Shown here: piece after piece, positions 10,187 through 19,565 of the stretch
Position numbering within the stretch: position 1 is the first letter of the stretch
Layout of the letters: every line of letters begins with the position of its first letter
From: Methylotenera sp. RIFCSPLOWO2_02_FULL_45_14
GTDB lineage: Bacteria; Pseudomonadota; Gammaproteobacteria; Burkholderiales; Methylophilaceae
DNA length: 54,090 bases
Assembly (NCBI GenBank): GCA_001803395.1
Contig: MHBU01000018.1
Span: 20,648-74,737 of the forward strand
Direction of reading: 5' to 3'
The notes under the pieces: generated by a model
Seen by the model: only the letters and a program-made list of their open reading frames with translations
Database searches by the model: none
What the model was told of the DNA's origin: nothing
Position numbers and translations under genes: made by a program

Positions 10187-11199
10187 GTATTTGTCATTGC
10201 GATTAACTGCTGCAATTTTTGCATGGCTTTGCCGCTATCAAGCATTTCAGCTGCGGTTGCGATGCCTGCCTGAAGGCTAGGCACTATTCCAGACACATAA
10301 ATGGCAGCGCCTGCATTGAGCAGCACTATGTCGCGCGCGGCACCGGTCTTACCCGCTAACACCTCTAAAATCATGACTTTTGATGCATGGGCATCATTCA
10401 CTTGTATGCTGGCTAAGTCGTGTAAACTTAAGCCAAATTGGCTTGGGTTAAGTGTGTATTCACTAACTTTTCCATCTTTAAGTTCTGCTACATAAGTGTC
10501 GCCAGTAAATGAAATTTCATCCATGCCATCAGCACCGCAGACCACCATCACCTGTTCGTTGCCGAGTTGCTTTAACACGTGAGCTAGTTTGCTAGTCAAT
10601 GCAGCAGAAAACACGCCCATCACTTGGCGCTTGGCGTTAGCGGGGTTGGTGAGTGGGCCCAATAAATTGAATAGGGTGCGCACGCCAAGCTCACGTCTTA
10701 CCGGGGCTGAGTGCTTCATCGCGCTATGATGATTCGGGGCAAACATAAACCCCAAGCCAATGCTATTGACACAGTTTGCTACTTGTTCAGGCGTTTGGTT
10801 TACATTAACACCTAAAACTTCCAATACGTCTGCGCTGCCGCAGGTAGAGGATACTGAGCGACCGCCATGCTTAGCGACTTTTGCGCCAGCTGCGGCTGCA
10901 ACAAAAGCACTGACGGTAGAAACATTAAAGGTTTGTATGCCGTCACCACCCGTACCGCAGGTGTCAATTAAATGGGTTGAGTCTTGAATACTAACCTTGG
11001 CTGAGAGTTCTCGCATCACGCTTGCCGCAGCGGCGATTTCATCTACGGTTTCACCTTTAATGCGTAGTGCTACCAGTAAGCCGGCGATTTGTGCAGAGGT
11101 TAACTCGCCTGCCATTACTTGGCGCATTAAGTTTTGCATCGTGTCAAAGCTTAAATCTTGACCATTGATGACATGATTAAGGGTTTGTGAATAGTTCAC
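10183..11199 (-). CDS. trpD: Anthranilate phosphoribosyltransferase
   Basis: Transfers phosphoribose from PRPP to anthranilate, the second dedicated step of tryptophan synthesis. It has 338 residues, the normal length of a monofunctional TrpD. The PRPP loop CGTGGDGIQTFNVST is intact, as are KHGGRSVSSTCGSADVLE, FMFAPNHHSAMKH and LGVRTLFNLLGPLTNPA. Its first codon overlaps the last base of trpG, and its last codons overlap the DUF3465 gene. Confidence 0.97.
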   Translation of the reverse strand: MNYSQTLNHVINGQDLSFDTMQNLMRQVMAGELTSAQIAGLLVALRIKGETVDEIAAAASVMRELSAKVSIQDSTHLIDTCGTGGDGIQTFNVSTVSAFVAAAAGAKVAKHGGRSVSSTCGSADVLEVLGVNVNQTPEQVANCVNSIGLGFMFAPNHHSAMKHSAPVRRELGVRTLFNLLGPLTNPANAKRQVMGVFSAALTSKLAHVLKQLGNEQVMVVCGADGMDEISFTGDTYVAELKDGKVSEYTLNPSQFGLSLHDLASIQVNDAHASKVMILEVLAGKTGAARDIVLLNAGAAIYVSGIVPSLQAGIATAAEMLDSGKAMQKLQQLIAMTNT

Positions 11200-11783
11200 T
11201 ATGCGGTAGCTTTCAAGGTTGGTGCTTTCAAAAAGTTATTCAAAAGCGCGTGGCCGTGTTCAGTCAGGATAGACTCAGGATGGAACTGCACACCTTCAAC
11301 GGCTAGCGTTTTATGACGCACGCCCATAATCTCGCCATCGTCAGTCCAAGCGGTAATTTCTAAACAGTCTGGCAAAGTTTCTTTTTCGATGACCAATGAG
11401 TGGTAACGCGTTGCTGTATATGGATTAGGTAAACCTTTAAAGACGCCAATGTTTTTATGATGGATTAGCGAGGTTTTACCATGCATCAATTGTTTGGCAT
11501 GAACAATGTTGCCACCAAATGCTTGACCAATGCTTTGATGACCTAAACATACGCCCAGCAATGGAATCTTCCCCGCAAACTCTTTAATGAGTGGCACGCT
11601 AATGCCAGCCTCGTTCGGTGTGCAAGGGCCTGGTGAAATAACGATATGATCCGGCTTGAGTTCGGCTACTTTGGCTAAATCAATTTCATCATTACGATAC
11701 ACTAGCACATCTTCGCCAAGCTCACCCAAATACTGTACTAAGTTGTAGGTGAACGAGTCATAGTTATCTATCATTAATAGCAT
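11199..11783 (-). CDS. trpG: Anthranilate synthase glutamine amidotransferase component
   Basis: Supplies ammonia from glutamine to TrpE; it may also serve 4-amino-4-deoxychorismate synthase, as in bacteria where one subunit does both. It has 194 residues from the ATG at 11783 ([20 protein letters not shown]), chosen because AGGA lies six bases upstream; an earlier ATG at 11816 gives an atypical extension. The class I amidotransferase triad is visible as Cys in [13 protein letters not shown] and His/Glu in [13 protein letters not shown]. trpE is not next to it in this window. Confidence 0.96.
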   Translation of the reverse strand: MLLMIDNYDSFTYNLVQYLGELGEDVLVYRNDEIDLAKVAELKPDHIVISPGPCTPNEAGISVPLIKEFAGKIPLLGVCLGHQSIGQAFGGNIVHAKQLMHGKTSLIHHKNIGVFKGLPNPYTATRYHSLVIEKETLPDCLEITAWTDDGEIMGVRHKTLAVEGVQFHPESILTEHGHALLNNFLKAPTLKATA

Positions 11784-12040
11784 GTGACATCCTAATGTAT
11801 TGAAATTATTAAACAAATCATTTAATAGTTAATTTGCAGACTAATCTCAAACGGAAAAATTACTGCATAACGGACTATTTTACCAACGCTTAAAAACTAC
11901 GTACAGGTAAATGCGCAAAATGGTGAAAAGAAATGTGTAGATTTGTCGCTTGGATAAACTATGTGGATCCAAGTGTAGAATGACAGAAGTTCCCTAAGCG
12001 TGACATCCACGTGCCAGCATTTAAAATTCAGGAGAATAAA
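11784..12040. other. Divergent intergenic region trpG / small lipoprotein
   Basis: 257 bases that must hold both promoters. I see no convincing trp leader peptide with tandem Trp codons and no clear terminator. A short inverted pair TTGGATAAAC/GTGGATCCAAG around 11950-11972 is weak. Confidence 0.4.
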
Positions 12041-12244
12041 TTGATTAAGTTATGGGTATTTTGTGTGTTATGTGCGCTTTCATTAGGCGCATGTGAGAAA
12101 GAAAAGCAAGCGTCGGCAGAAGTGGGTGCGGTGCCTAAACAAATTATGGATAAAGTCACCAGCGATATTAACGCTGCCACGGTGATGGCGGATGAACGAT
12201 TAAAAGCAGGTGAAAATCTAGATGCGCCAGAGAGCACGCAATAA
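12041..12244 (+). CDS. Small hypothetical lipoprotein
   Basis: 67 residues if translation begins at the TTG at 12041. That codon sits six bases after AGGAG (12030-12034), which decides the start; an ATG-free extension upstream to 12011 lacks such a site. The N-terminus IKLWVFCVLCALSLGAC is a lipoprotein signal with lipobox SLGAC. The mature part is short and charged (EKEKQASAEVG, then a helix with MDKVTSDINAATVMADERLKA). It may be a small coiled outer-membrane lipoprotein. I do not recognise the family. Confidence 0.7.
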   Translation: MIKLWVFCVLCALSLGACEKEKQASAEVGAVPKQIMDKVTSDINAATVMADERLKAGENLDAPESTQ

Positions 12245-12375
12245 TCTAACATTAGATATCTTGGCACGAATGGTTTTTGACCTTAAACATTAAATGGTTG
12301 CTGTTTCGACTTATGCCGTTCCCGCCTACACCGTTCCCTGAGCCTGTCGAAGTGGCTGCATCAAGGCTACAATAG
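12245..12375. repeat. Convergent spacer with a widespread short repeat motif
   Basis: The spacer between the lipoprotein and thiO contains CCCTGAGCCTGTCGAAG at about 12337-12353, a short sequence found scattered between genes in many bacterial genomes. It also has CATCAAGGCTACAA (12358-12371), which recurs exactly at about 44007-44020. Confidence 0.5.
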
Positions 12376-13455
12376 TTAACAAACGTAAGCATATGCTGTC
12401 GCATCAATTCGCGGTTCTTCACCCAATATCAAGGCCGTAACTAATTTTGCACTTGCTGGCGCCATGGTCAAGCCGTATCTAAAATGGCCAGTGTTTAGAA
12501 ACAAGTTTTTAATGGTAGGGTGCGCACTAATAGTGGGTAAGTTCTCTGGCGTGCCAGGGCGCAGTCCGCTCCAATGCTTGATAATGGGCTGATTTTTTAG
12601 CTCGGGCATAATCGCCTCCGCTTTTATGCGTAATTCATCACGCACTGCTTCAGTGATGCCATTATCAAAGCCCACGTCTTCGAGTGTGCTACCCGCTAAT
12701 AAATAGCCATCAAGGCGCGGTATCATGTAAAAGCCTTCCCGATACACCATTTGTTCAAGGTTGTGTTTAGGTTGGTAGAGCAGTATTTGCCCGCGCATGG
12801 GTTTGATGTTGAGTTTTGCGCTGGTTTCTTTGAGTAAATCAAAACTCCATGCACCTGAAGTGACTACAAATTGATCTGCACTTAATTTTTCACCATTAAC
12901 GGTTTGCCACTCGTTGAGTTGCTGCGTTTCTTGTAGTGGTGCCAGTTGTGTATGCTCTAACATGGTGACGTTGTGTTGCTCCAGCCATTTGCGCATGGCT
13001 TGCATCAGGTAAGGCGGGCGAACTTGGCAAATAGTGGGTAGCCACAGTGCATCTTCTCCACTTAAAGATTGCACCTTAAAAGCGGAGGCTTTAACGGTCT
13101 GTGCAGGCACCTGATTTTTCTCACACCAGGACACTGCTGCATGCTTGTCAAACGCGGGTAGCAGTAAAAAACCTGATTGTGCAAAGTGTGCATCTACGCC
13201 TGTTTCAAGTAGCAAACGTTGGCTAAGTTCTCGATAAAAATTTGCACCATCGCGGGTCAAGTTGTTTACCGCCTCAGAGTATTGCCAAGGCAGTAGTGGA
13301 AAAATAATGCCGCCACCTGCCCATGACGACTCACCTGAGGTTTGGCTGGCAATTTGGTTGCGTTCTACAATGGTGACGCGGCAGCCTCGATTCACTAATT
13401 CCATCGCGGTCATGCAGCCCACGATGCCGCCGCCGATAATCATTACATGTGTCAT
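12376..13455 (-). CDS. thiO: FAD-dependent glycine oxidase ThiO
   Basis: DAO-family flavoprotein, 359 residues, expected to oxidise glycine to the imine used for the thiazole of thiamine. The FAD-binding IGGGIVGCMTAMELVNRG is at the N-terminus, followed by ESSWAGGGIIFPLLPW, characteristic of ThiO. Near the C-terminus SGLRPGTPENLPTIS and NTGHFRYGLTMAPASA match the flavin/substrate region. No thiS or thiG lies next to it, so a general amino-acid oxidase is possible. The start ATG is 17 bases after the end of the antiporter gene upstream on this strand. Confidence 0.87.
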   Translation of the reverse strand: MTHVMIIGGGIVGCMTAMELVNRGCRVTIVERNQIASQTSGESSWAGGGIIFPLLPWQYSEAVNNLTRDGANFYRELSQRLLLETGVDAHFAQSGFLLLPAFDKHAAVSWCEKNQVPAQTVKASAFKVQSLSGEDALWLPTICQVRPPYLMQAMRKWLEQHNVTMLEHTQLAPLQETQQLNEWQTVNGEKLSADQFVVTSGAWSFDLLKETSAKLNIKPMRGQILLYQPKHNLEQMVYREGFYMIPRLDGYLLAGSTLEDVGFDNGITEAVRDELRIKAEAIMPELKNQPIIKHWSGLRPGTPENLPTISAHPTIKNLFLNTGHFRYGLTMAPASAKLVTALILGEEPRIDATAYAYVC

Positions 13456-13472
13456 AACTGCGTGCCTATTTC

Positions 13473-15458
13473 CTATTTAGTGGCCACACGCCCGGTAAGC
13501 AATGCGTTCTGGGCGTTGATTAGCCCGGTAGGTTGGCCTAGCAGCACAATGACATCACCTTCCGCGAGCAGACTTTCAAGTGTGAGCTGTGCGCCGTTAG
13601 AATTAGGGCGGCGGATAGATTTGATTTCTACGTCAAAGCTGTCCAATTGCATTTCGGCCAGGTATCGGCCAATGGCATAAGCCCCTGCTGAAATAATGAC
13701 CGAGTGCAGGCGCACTTGCTGTTTTTCCAGCGATTCATCTTCCACATCTGAAATACCATGGAAATAGCCTTTAAATAATTTATAGCGCTCTTCACGAAAT
13801 AAACGAATGCGTTTAACCACACGGTTAAGTGGTACGCCAAGCAACATGAGTGCATGTGAAGCCAGCATCAGGCTACCCTCTAAAATTTCAGGCACGACTT
13901 CAGCGGCGCCTGCCGCACGCAGGGTTTCCATGTTGGAATCATCCACGGTACGCACAATGACAGGCAACTGAGGGTAGCTCTCTTGCACAATATGTAAAAT
14001 TTTCATGGCGGCACGGTTATCGGCATAACTAATCACTAAGGCTTTGGCACGCGCACCACCTGCGGCTTCAAGCACCACGCGCCGTGCGGCATCGCCAAAC
14101 ATGACGTTTTCGCCCGCGGCGGCAGCTTCTAACACGCGTGAAGGGTCGATATCCAATGCTACATAGGGAATATTTTCTTCTCGCAGAAAACGCCCTAAAT
14201 ACTGGCCGCTACGCCCATAACCGCAGATAATGACATGATTATGTAAGTGCTTACCAACGTCGTCAATGTCTTGCACTATCTGGCCGCTATTGCGGTTATA
14301 GCTACTGACTAAGCGCCTTGCAATGCGCCCGTTGTATTGAATCAAAATTGGTGCCAGCACCATAGATAGTAGCGAGGCGGCGAGTACTAGTTGCAACGCC
14401 TGACCGCTAATCAGTTTTTGCTCCACACCTAAAGCTAGAATGACAAAGCTAAATTCGCCCGCTTGTGCGAGTATCACGCCAGTGCGGATCGCTACACCAG
14501 CTTCGTATTTTACAAAACGCACCACAATTGCCACGATTGCGGCTTTGAAAAATATGAATGCCACTAAAATTAACAAGACCAAGCCTATATTGTTAACAAT
14601 TTGCTGTATATCTAATAACATGCCCACGCTGATAAAAAAGAGACCCAGCAAGATGTCGCGGAAGGGTGAGATGTCCGATTCCACTTGGTAGCGATATTTT
14701 GTTTCTGAAATCAGCATGCCTGCAATAAATGCACCTAGCGCGTAGGATAAACCCGCCATTTTGGTGGCAAACGCTAATAATAACGTCACCATCAACACAT
14801 TCATCACAAATAACTCACGTGAACGTTGGCTTGCTACTAAATTAAACCAAGGGTTGATCAGCCATTTACCGATGGTAAATAAAAACAATAGCATGGCGGC
14901 AGCTTTAAGCATGGCTAAACCAAATACATCAAGCAAGTTGGCATCAGCAACACCCAGCGCTGGAATCAGCACTAAAATTGGCACCACGGCAATGTCTTGA
15001 AATAACAGTACGCCGATGCTCAGGCGACCATGGCGCGAGTTTAAATCAATGCGCTCAGCTAAAATTTTAGAAACGATCGCCGTAGATGACATGGCTAATG
15101 CCGTGCCAACGACAAAAGCAGCTGGCCAATTTAGACCTGCAAGTTTAGCCACGCCCATAGTCAAAGCCAGCGTGATGATGACCTGCGCGCCGCCTAAGCC
15201 CAGTACTTTTTTACGCATGGCGTAAAGCTGCGGCAAGCTAAACTCTAAGCCAATACTAAACATCAAAAACACAATACCAAATTCCGCAAGCTCCCTGTTG
15301 GCTTCAGTGTTTGGAAGTAAACCAAAAGTATGAGGGCCTAATGCTAAACCCACTAAAAAGTAAGCCAACATGGCAGGTAATCTAAATGCACGAAACAGCG
15401 CCACAGCGAGTACGGAGCTGATAAGTAGAATTAAAATTAAAGGCAGTGTGTCAAACAT
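13473..15458 (-). CDS. CPA2-family cation/proton antiporter with RCK domains (KefB/YbaL type)
   Basis: 661 residues. About 380 N-terminal residues form a dozen hydrophobic segments of the Na/H exchanger fold, including FLMFSIGLEFSL and the discontinuous-helix region LSSTAIVSKIL. A TrkA-N (RCK) nucleotide-binding domain follows, with the Rossmann turn CGYGRSGQYLGRFL. A TrkA-C domain ends the protein (SIRRPNSNGAQLTLESLLAEGDVIVLLG). It probably exchanges K+ or Na+ for H+ across the inner membrane under control of NAD(H) or a related ligand. Glutathione control as in KefB/C is not shown by the sequence, so I give no symbol. Confidence 0.88.
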   Translation of the reverse strand: MFDTLPLILILLISSVLAVALFRAFRLPAMLAYFLVGLALGPHTFGLLPNTEANRELAEFGIVFLMFSIGLEFSLPQLYAMRKKVLGLGGAQVIITLALTMGVAKLAGLNWPAAFVVGTALAMSSTAIVSKILAERIDLNSRHGRLSIGVLLFQDIAVVPILVLIPALGVADANLLDVFGLAMLKAAAMLLFLFTIGKWLINPWFNLVASQRSRELFVMNVLMVTLLLAFATKMAGLSYALGAFIAGMLISETKYRYQVESDISPFRDILLGLFFISVGMLLDIQQIVNNIGLVLLILVAFIFFKAAIVAIVVRFVKYEAGVAIRTGVILAQAGEFSFVILALGVEQKLISGQALQLVLAASLLSMVLAPILIQYNGRIARRLVSSYNRNSGQIVQDIDDVGKHLHNHVIICGYGRSGQYLGRFLREENIPYVALDIDPSRVLEAAAAGENVMFGDAARRVVLEAAGGARAKALVISYADNRAAMKILHIVQESYPQLPVIVRTVDDSNMETLRAAGAAEVVPEILEGSLMLASHALMLLGVPLNRVVKRIRLFREERYKLFKGYFHGISDVEDESLEKQQVRLHSVIISAGAYAIGRYLAEMQLDSFDVEIKSIRRPNSNGAQLTLESLLAEGDVIVLLGQPTGLINAQNALLTGRVATK

Positions 15459-15750
15459 TAGAATCAGAATTTATAGAGTGTCGTTGTTTATTTGTCATTG
15501 TTTCACATGTGAGTTAAATATGGCGAGTGAGTTTGATTTTTTTATTTAATAAATTCTACTCAATTTTGGGATGCATGTGAGGTTGCAATAGCAAAATCTA
15601 TGCCCAATGTGAATTTTTTTGATCAATTTCACCCAAATTGTGACAATTCATTGTGCATTAGGCTTTATCGCTAGGGCATTCCCTTTTATACTAGCTGATA
15701 AATGTTTCATTATTAATTTAGCTAAAATTGAGTGTATAAATTTAATCGCA
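15459..15750. promoter_or_regulatory. Divergent promoter region antiporter / kdsD
   Basis: 292 bases, AT-rich. TATACT at 15687-15692 is a possible -10 box toward kdsD, but its -35 partner is poor. Another AT-rich stretch GTATAAA lies near 15733. The short palindromic-looking TTGTGACAATTCATTGTGCA lies around 15637-15656. None is strong. Confidence 0.35.
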
Positions 15751-16773
15751 ATGTCTTCACCTTTTAACAAACAATCTGTTAACAAAAACCAGCCTGCATT
15801 GTTCAATCAGCAGCACACATTATCATTGGCGCAAGAGGTTTTGCAGCTTGAAGCCAGTGAAATAGATGCGCTAGCTAAACGACTTGATCACCATTTTAGT
15901 GATGCAGTTGCCCTCATTTTGCAATGTAGGGGGCGCGTTGTCGTAAGCGGCATGGGTAAGTCGGGCCATATTGGCGGCAAAATAGCCTCTACGCTGGCGA
16001 GCACTGGCACCCCTGCGTTCTTTATGCACCCTGCTGAAGCGAGTCATGGTGATTTGGGCATGATTACTGCAGGTGACATTGTCATTGCGCTTTCTAACTC
16101 TGGTGAAAGTGATGAAATTCTTGCCATTGTGCCGCCGCTTAAAAGGTTGGGCGCAAGTATTATTGCAATTACAGGCAACGACGCTTCCAGTTTGGCTAAA
16201 GCCGCAGATATTCATCTAAGCGCGCATGTGACAAAAGAAGCCTGCCCGCTAGGTTTAGCACCAACGTCAAGCACGACAGTTGCGTTGGCACTTGGTGATG
16301 CACTCGCTTTGTGTGTGCTGGATTTACGCGATTTTACCGCAGAAGATTTTGCGCGCTCCCATCCTGGCGGTAGTTTGGGACGTCGCTTATTAGTGCATGT
16401 GAGTGACCTAATGCGTACAGGAGACGGCACGCCGCAAGTGACTGCAAATGCTACGCTTGCCGAGGGCCTGCTTGAAATGTCGCGCAAGGGTTTGGGTTTA
16501 ACCGCTATTGTTGACGCAGAGAATAAACCGATTGGAATTTTTACTGATGGTGACTTACGCCGCACATTTGAGCGCAACATCAATATTATGAGTGCCAAAA
16601 TTTGTGATGTGATGCATGCTAACCCAATCACCATTCATCAAGATCAATTGGCGATTGTTGCGGTTGAAATCATGGAGCAGCGTAAAATCAATGGCTTGCT
16701 AGTAATCAACGACGTTGGTGTGCTGGTGGGTGCGTTAAATATGCATGATTTGTTATTAGCGAAGGTGGTTTAA
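15751..16773 (+). CDS. kdsD: D-arabinose 5-phosphate isomerase (KdsD/KpsF)
   Basis: Interconverts ribulose 5-phosphate and arabinose 5-phosphate, the first step to Kdo of lipopolysaccharide. It has 340 residues from the ATG at 15751 (MSSPFNKQSVNKN); the frame is open upstream to 15619, but that stretch is unlike the family. The SIS domain has GMGKSGHIGGKIASTLASTG, the sugar-phosphate loop SNSGESDEI and HPGGSLGRRL. Two CBS domains follow (DLMRTGDGTPQV and CDVMHANPITIHQ starts). The stop is directly followed by the GTG of kdsC. Confidence 0.95.
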   Translation: MSSPFNKQSVNKNQPALFNQQHTLSLAQEVLQLEASEIDALAKRLDHHFSDAVALILQCRGRVVVSGMGKSGHIGGKIASTLASTGTPAFFMHPAEASHGDLGMITAGDIVIALSNSGESDEILAIVPPLKRLGASIIAITGNDASSLAKAADIHLSAHVTKEACPLGLAPTSSTTVALALGDALALCVLDLRDFTAEDFARSHPGGSLGRRLLVHVSDLMRTGDGTPQVTANATLAEGLLEMSRKGLGLTAIVDAENKPIGIFTDGDLRRTFERNINIMSAKICDVMHANPITIHQDQLAIVAVEIMEQRKINGLLVINDVGVLVGALNMHDLLLAKVV

Positions 16774-17352
16774 GTGGGTTTAGACAGTATTAACAAAGCG
16801 TTAACTATCAATAAAGACCTAATTAGGCGCTTACAGAACATCAAGTTGTTGATACTGGACGTAGATGGCGTGATGACTGATGGTGGGCTTACTATCGGTG
16901 ACGATGGGCAGGAATATAAAACTTTCCACGCGCACGATGGTTTAGGCATGAAGCTGTTAAAAGCATCAGGGGTATCACTGGCCATTATCACTGGACGCAC
17001 GTCTAATGTGGTGAAAAAACGTGCAGAGAGCACGGGTGTTGCGCATTTTTACCAAGGTGCCGAGGATAAACTGGAAGCATTTCGTGATTTGATGCAGTCT
17101 AGCGGTTTGCAAGCTGAGCAATGTGCCTTTATGGGCGATGACGTGGTGGATTTGCCGCCCATGCTGCAATGTGGTGTGGCCATTGCCGTGCCAGATTCAC
17201 CACTCTTGTTACTAGAACGTGTACATTATGTGACGCGCAAAGCAGGCGGCCGTGGTGCGGTGAGAGAGGTGTGTGAATTGATTATGCAAGCACAGGGGTC
17301 ATTTGATGCGCAAATGGCACAATTTTTAACACAAGCCAGCATTGCTAATTAG
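16774..17352 (+). CDS. kdsC: Kdo-8-phosphate phosphatase
   Basis: HAD-type phosphatase that releases Kdo from Kdo 8-phosphate. It has 192 residues with a GTG start immediately after the kdsD stop. The nucleophile motif is LLILDVDGVMTDG, motif II is AIITGRTS and motif III/IV is CAFMGDDVVDLPPM. No cap domain is present, as expected for KdsC tetramers. It sits in the operon kdsD-kdsC-lptC-lptA-lptB-rpoN. Confidence 0.96.
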   Translation: MGLDSINKALTINKDLIRRLQNIKLLILDVDGVMTDGGLTIGDDGQEYKTFHAHDGLGMKLLKASGVSLAIITGRTSNVVKKRAESTGVAHFYQGAEDKLEAFRDLMQSSGLQAEQCAFMGDDVVDLPPMLQCGVAIAVPDSPLLLLERVHYVTRKAGGRGAVREVCELIMQAQGSFDAQMAQFLTQASIAN

Positions 17353-17404
17353 GCGAATTGACGGTGATGGTTGATACAGTGCATTGCGCGATGGAAAACC
17401 AGGC

Positions 17405-18145
17405 ATGGGGAAACCAAGCATGTATGTAGGCGCACGTTCCACCATTGGATTTCCGCTGGCGTTACTTTTGTTACTTGCCTTACTTAGTTTTTGGATTGAC
17501 AAAAGTGTACAGCCAGCCGCGCCAAAAATAGACGGCAGCAGTCGACATGACCCGGATTACATCATGAGCAATTTTGTAACGACGCAAACCGATATTAACG
17601 GCGACTTACGCTATAAACTGGCGGCGGCAGAAATGCGGCATTTTCCAGATGACGATACTACGCATTTACAAAAGCCACGTTATACGCAGTTTGCGGTAGG
17701 TAAACCCTACACACAAGTTGAAGGTTTGCGCGGTTACATATCCAGTAATGGAGAAGAAGTAGAGCTTGTAGATGATGTGAAGGTAACGCGCCAGGCCTTT
17801 GCGGGCAAGGGTGAGATGACGATAGAAACGGATTACCTCAAAATTCGTCCCAATGAAGAATTGGTGACTACGGAAAGCCCAGTGATCATTAGACAAGCCC
17901 CTAAAACGGTGATTTATGCCACCGGGATGATTTATGAAAAGAAAAAACGTACCGTGACCTTGCTACATAAAGTACGCGCACATTATGAGCGACCTATCAC
18001 GGCAACTAATAAAACTAAGCCTGTCGTTAATAGTAAAATTAAGGCCGGTACTAATAAAGTTAAGTCAAATGCCAAGCCGGCGGCAACTGACCAGGCAGTA
18101 AAATCCAGCAGCACAAATACACGCATTCGGAGACGCTATGAATAA
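17405..18145 (+). CDS. lptC: Lipopolysaccharide transport protein LptC
   Basis: Bitopic inner-membrane protein that links the LptBFG transporter to the periplasmic LptA bridge. From ATG 17405 it has about 246 residues. TTG 17384 and ATG 17420 are alternatives, and none has a clear ribosome binding site. One transmembrane segment (FPLALLLLLALLSFWI) is followed by a beta-jellyroll domain with YIMSNFVTTQTDINGDLRY and GEMTIETDYLKIRPNEELV. A C-terminal tail of about 45 residues is Lys/Asn/Thr-rich and probably disordered, longer than in E. coli LptC. It overlaps lptA by eight bases. Confidence 0.9.
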   Translation: MGKPSMYVGARSTIGFPLALLLLLALLSFWIDKSVQPAAPKIDGSSRHDPDYIMSNFVTTQTDINGDLRYKLAAAEMRHFPDDDTTHLQKPRYTQFAVGKPYTQVEGLRGYISSNGEEVELVDDVKVTRQAFAGKGEMTIETDYLKIRPNEELVTTESPVIIRQAPKTVIYATGMIYEKKKRTVTLLHKVRAHYERPITATNKTKPVVNSKIKAGTNKVKSNAKPAATDQAVKSSSTNTRIRRRYE

Positions 18146-18830
18146 GCAAGTAATCACCGCCAAGCCTCATTTAATGATAAGCATTATGCTACTTGGCTTG
18201 TCATCATTGAGCTTTTCTCATCAGGCATTGGCAGAAGCGGCTGATCGTGATAAACCTATTGATTTGGAGGCGGACTCAGTAAAAGTAGATGATGCCAAAC
18301 AAATCAGCACCTACTCGGGCAATGTCATCTTAACGCAGGGGACGCTGATTATTCATGCGGATAAGCTCATTGTGCGCGAAGATAAAGAGGGCTTTCAGCA
18401 CAGCACCTCGTTGGGTAACCCCACCACGTTTAAACAAAAGCGTGAAGGTAAAAATGAATACATGGAAGGCAGTGCGCAGCGTATTGAGTACGATGGGCGT
18501 ATGGATAAAGTGCAGCTTTATACCAAAGCTTGGGTAAAACGCGGTGAGGATATCGTACACGGTGATTACATTATGTATGACGCCAACGCAGAGTACGCTG
18601 AAGTACTTGGTGGCGGCTCCGCTACGCCAGGCGCACCAAGTGGTCGCGTGCGTGCAATTATTCAGCCAAAAAATAAAAAAGCACCGGCAACTAATACGCC
18701 GCCCGCTAAACCTGCAGAGCCCGCCGGCACAATTAAACCATCCAACCCGGTCAGCACTAATGATGTGGTGCCAACTGTGAAAAACATGCGTTTCAGCCGC
18801 AGTTTAGAAGTTAGTCCTCAGCCCAAATAA
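18138..18830 (+). CDS. lptA: Lipopolysaccharide transport periplasmic protein LptA
   Basis: Forms the periplasmic bridge carrying LPS to the outer membrane. It has 230 residues. An N-terminal signal peptide (LMISIMLLGLSSLSFSHQAL) ends near the Ala-rich LAEAADRD. The OstA-type beta-jellyroll follows, with DLEADSVKVDDAKQISTYSG, NVILTQGTLIIHADKL and a second strand set QRIEYDGRMDKVQLY. The C-terminal 60 residues are Pro/Ala/Lys-rich and likely disordered. The gene overlaps lptC by eight bases and lptB follows ten bases later. Confidence 0.93.
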   Translation: MNKQVITAKPHLMISIMLLGLSSLSFSHQALAEAADRDKPIDLEADSVKVDDAKQISTYSGNVILTQGTLIIHADKLIVREDKEGFQHSTSLGNPTTFKQKREGKNEYMEGSAQRIEYDGRMDKVQLYTKAWVKRGEDIVHGDYIMYDANAEYAEVLGGGSATPGAPSGRVRAIIQPKNKKAPATNTPPAKPAEPAGTIKPSNPVSTNDVVPTVKNMRFSRSLEVSPQPK

Positions 18831-18839
18831 AGATAGAAC

Positions 18840-19565
18840 ATGATGAGCGAACTCGTTGTAGAAAATTTGCGTAAATCTTACAAAGCACGCACCGTGGTGC
18901 AAGATATTTCTTTGACGATTAAAAGTGGTGAAGTCATCGGCTTGTTAGGGCCAAATGGCGCAGGAAAAACCACAAGTTTTTACATGATGGTGGGTTTGGT
19001 CGCGTTAGATGCAGGTAGAATTTTACTGGACGGCAAAGATTTAAGCCGTATGCCCATTCATATGCGCGCTAGGTTAGGCTTATCTTATTTGCCGCAGGAA
19101 CCATCCATTTTTCGTAAATTAACCGTGTCTGAAAACATTCTGGCGATATTGCAATTACAAGACATTTCTGAAGAAGCAATGGATGAAAAACTAGAGTCTT
19201 TGCTCGAAGAGTTACATATTACGCATATTCGCGATAGTGCCGCTGTGAGCTTGTCTGGTGGCGAGCGTCGCCGTGTTGAAATAGCGCGTTGTTTAGCTTC
19301 AGACCCAAGTTTTATTTTGTTAGATGAGCCGTTTGCAGGGATTGACCCGATTGCGGTGATCGACATTCAACAAATTATTCGTTTTTTAAGCGCGCGCAAT
19401 ATCGGCGTATTGATTACCGACCACAATGTGCGCGAAACTTTAGGTATTTGTGATCGTGCTTATATTGTGAACGAAGGCCATGTATTTGCTTCTGGCATCC
19501 CAAGTGAAATTGTCGCTAGCGAAAGTGTACGAGAAGTCTACTTGGGTAAAGATTTTCGTCTATGA
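18840..19565 (+). CDS. lptB: LPS export ABC transporter ATP-binding protein LptB
   Basis: Cytoplasmic ATPase that powers LPS extraction with LptFG. It has 241 residues. Walker A is [13 protein letters not shown], the Q loop lies in [11 protein letters not shown], the signature is [16 protein letters not shown], Walker B is [13 protein letters not shown] and the H loop is [12 protein letters not shown]. Two adjacent ATG codons (18840 and 18843) could start it. The stop overlaps the rpoN start by four bases. Confidence 0.97.
   Translation: MMSELVVENLRKSYKARTVVQDISLTIKSGEVIGLLGPNGAGKTTSFYMMVGLVALDAGRILLDGKDLSRMPIHMRARLGLSYLPQEPSIFRKLTVSENILAILQLQDISEEAMDEKLESLLEELHITHIRDSAAVSLSGGERRRVEIARCLASDPSFILLDEPFAGIDPIAVIDIQQIIRFLSARNIGVLITDHNVRETLGICDRAYIVNEGHVFASGIPSEIVASESVREVYLGKDFRL

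Noticed and set aside
11784-12040. trp attenuator upstream of trpG
   Set aside because: No leader peptide with adjacent Trp codons and no terminator/antiterminator pair could be found.
14440-15225. Several plus-strand open frames opposite the antiporter gene
   Set aside because: They are complementary-strand shadows of a well-supported gene, with no ribosome binding sites or domain patterns.
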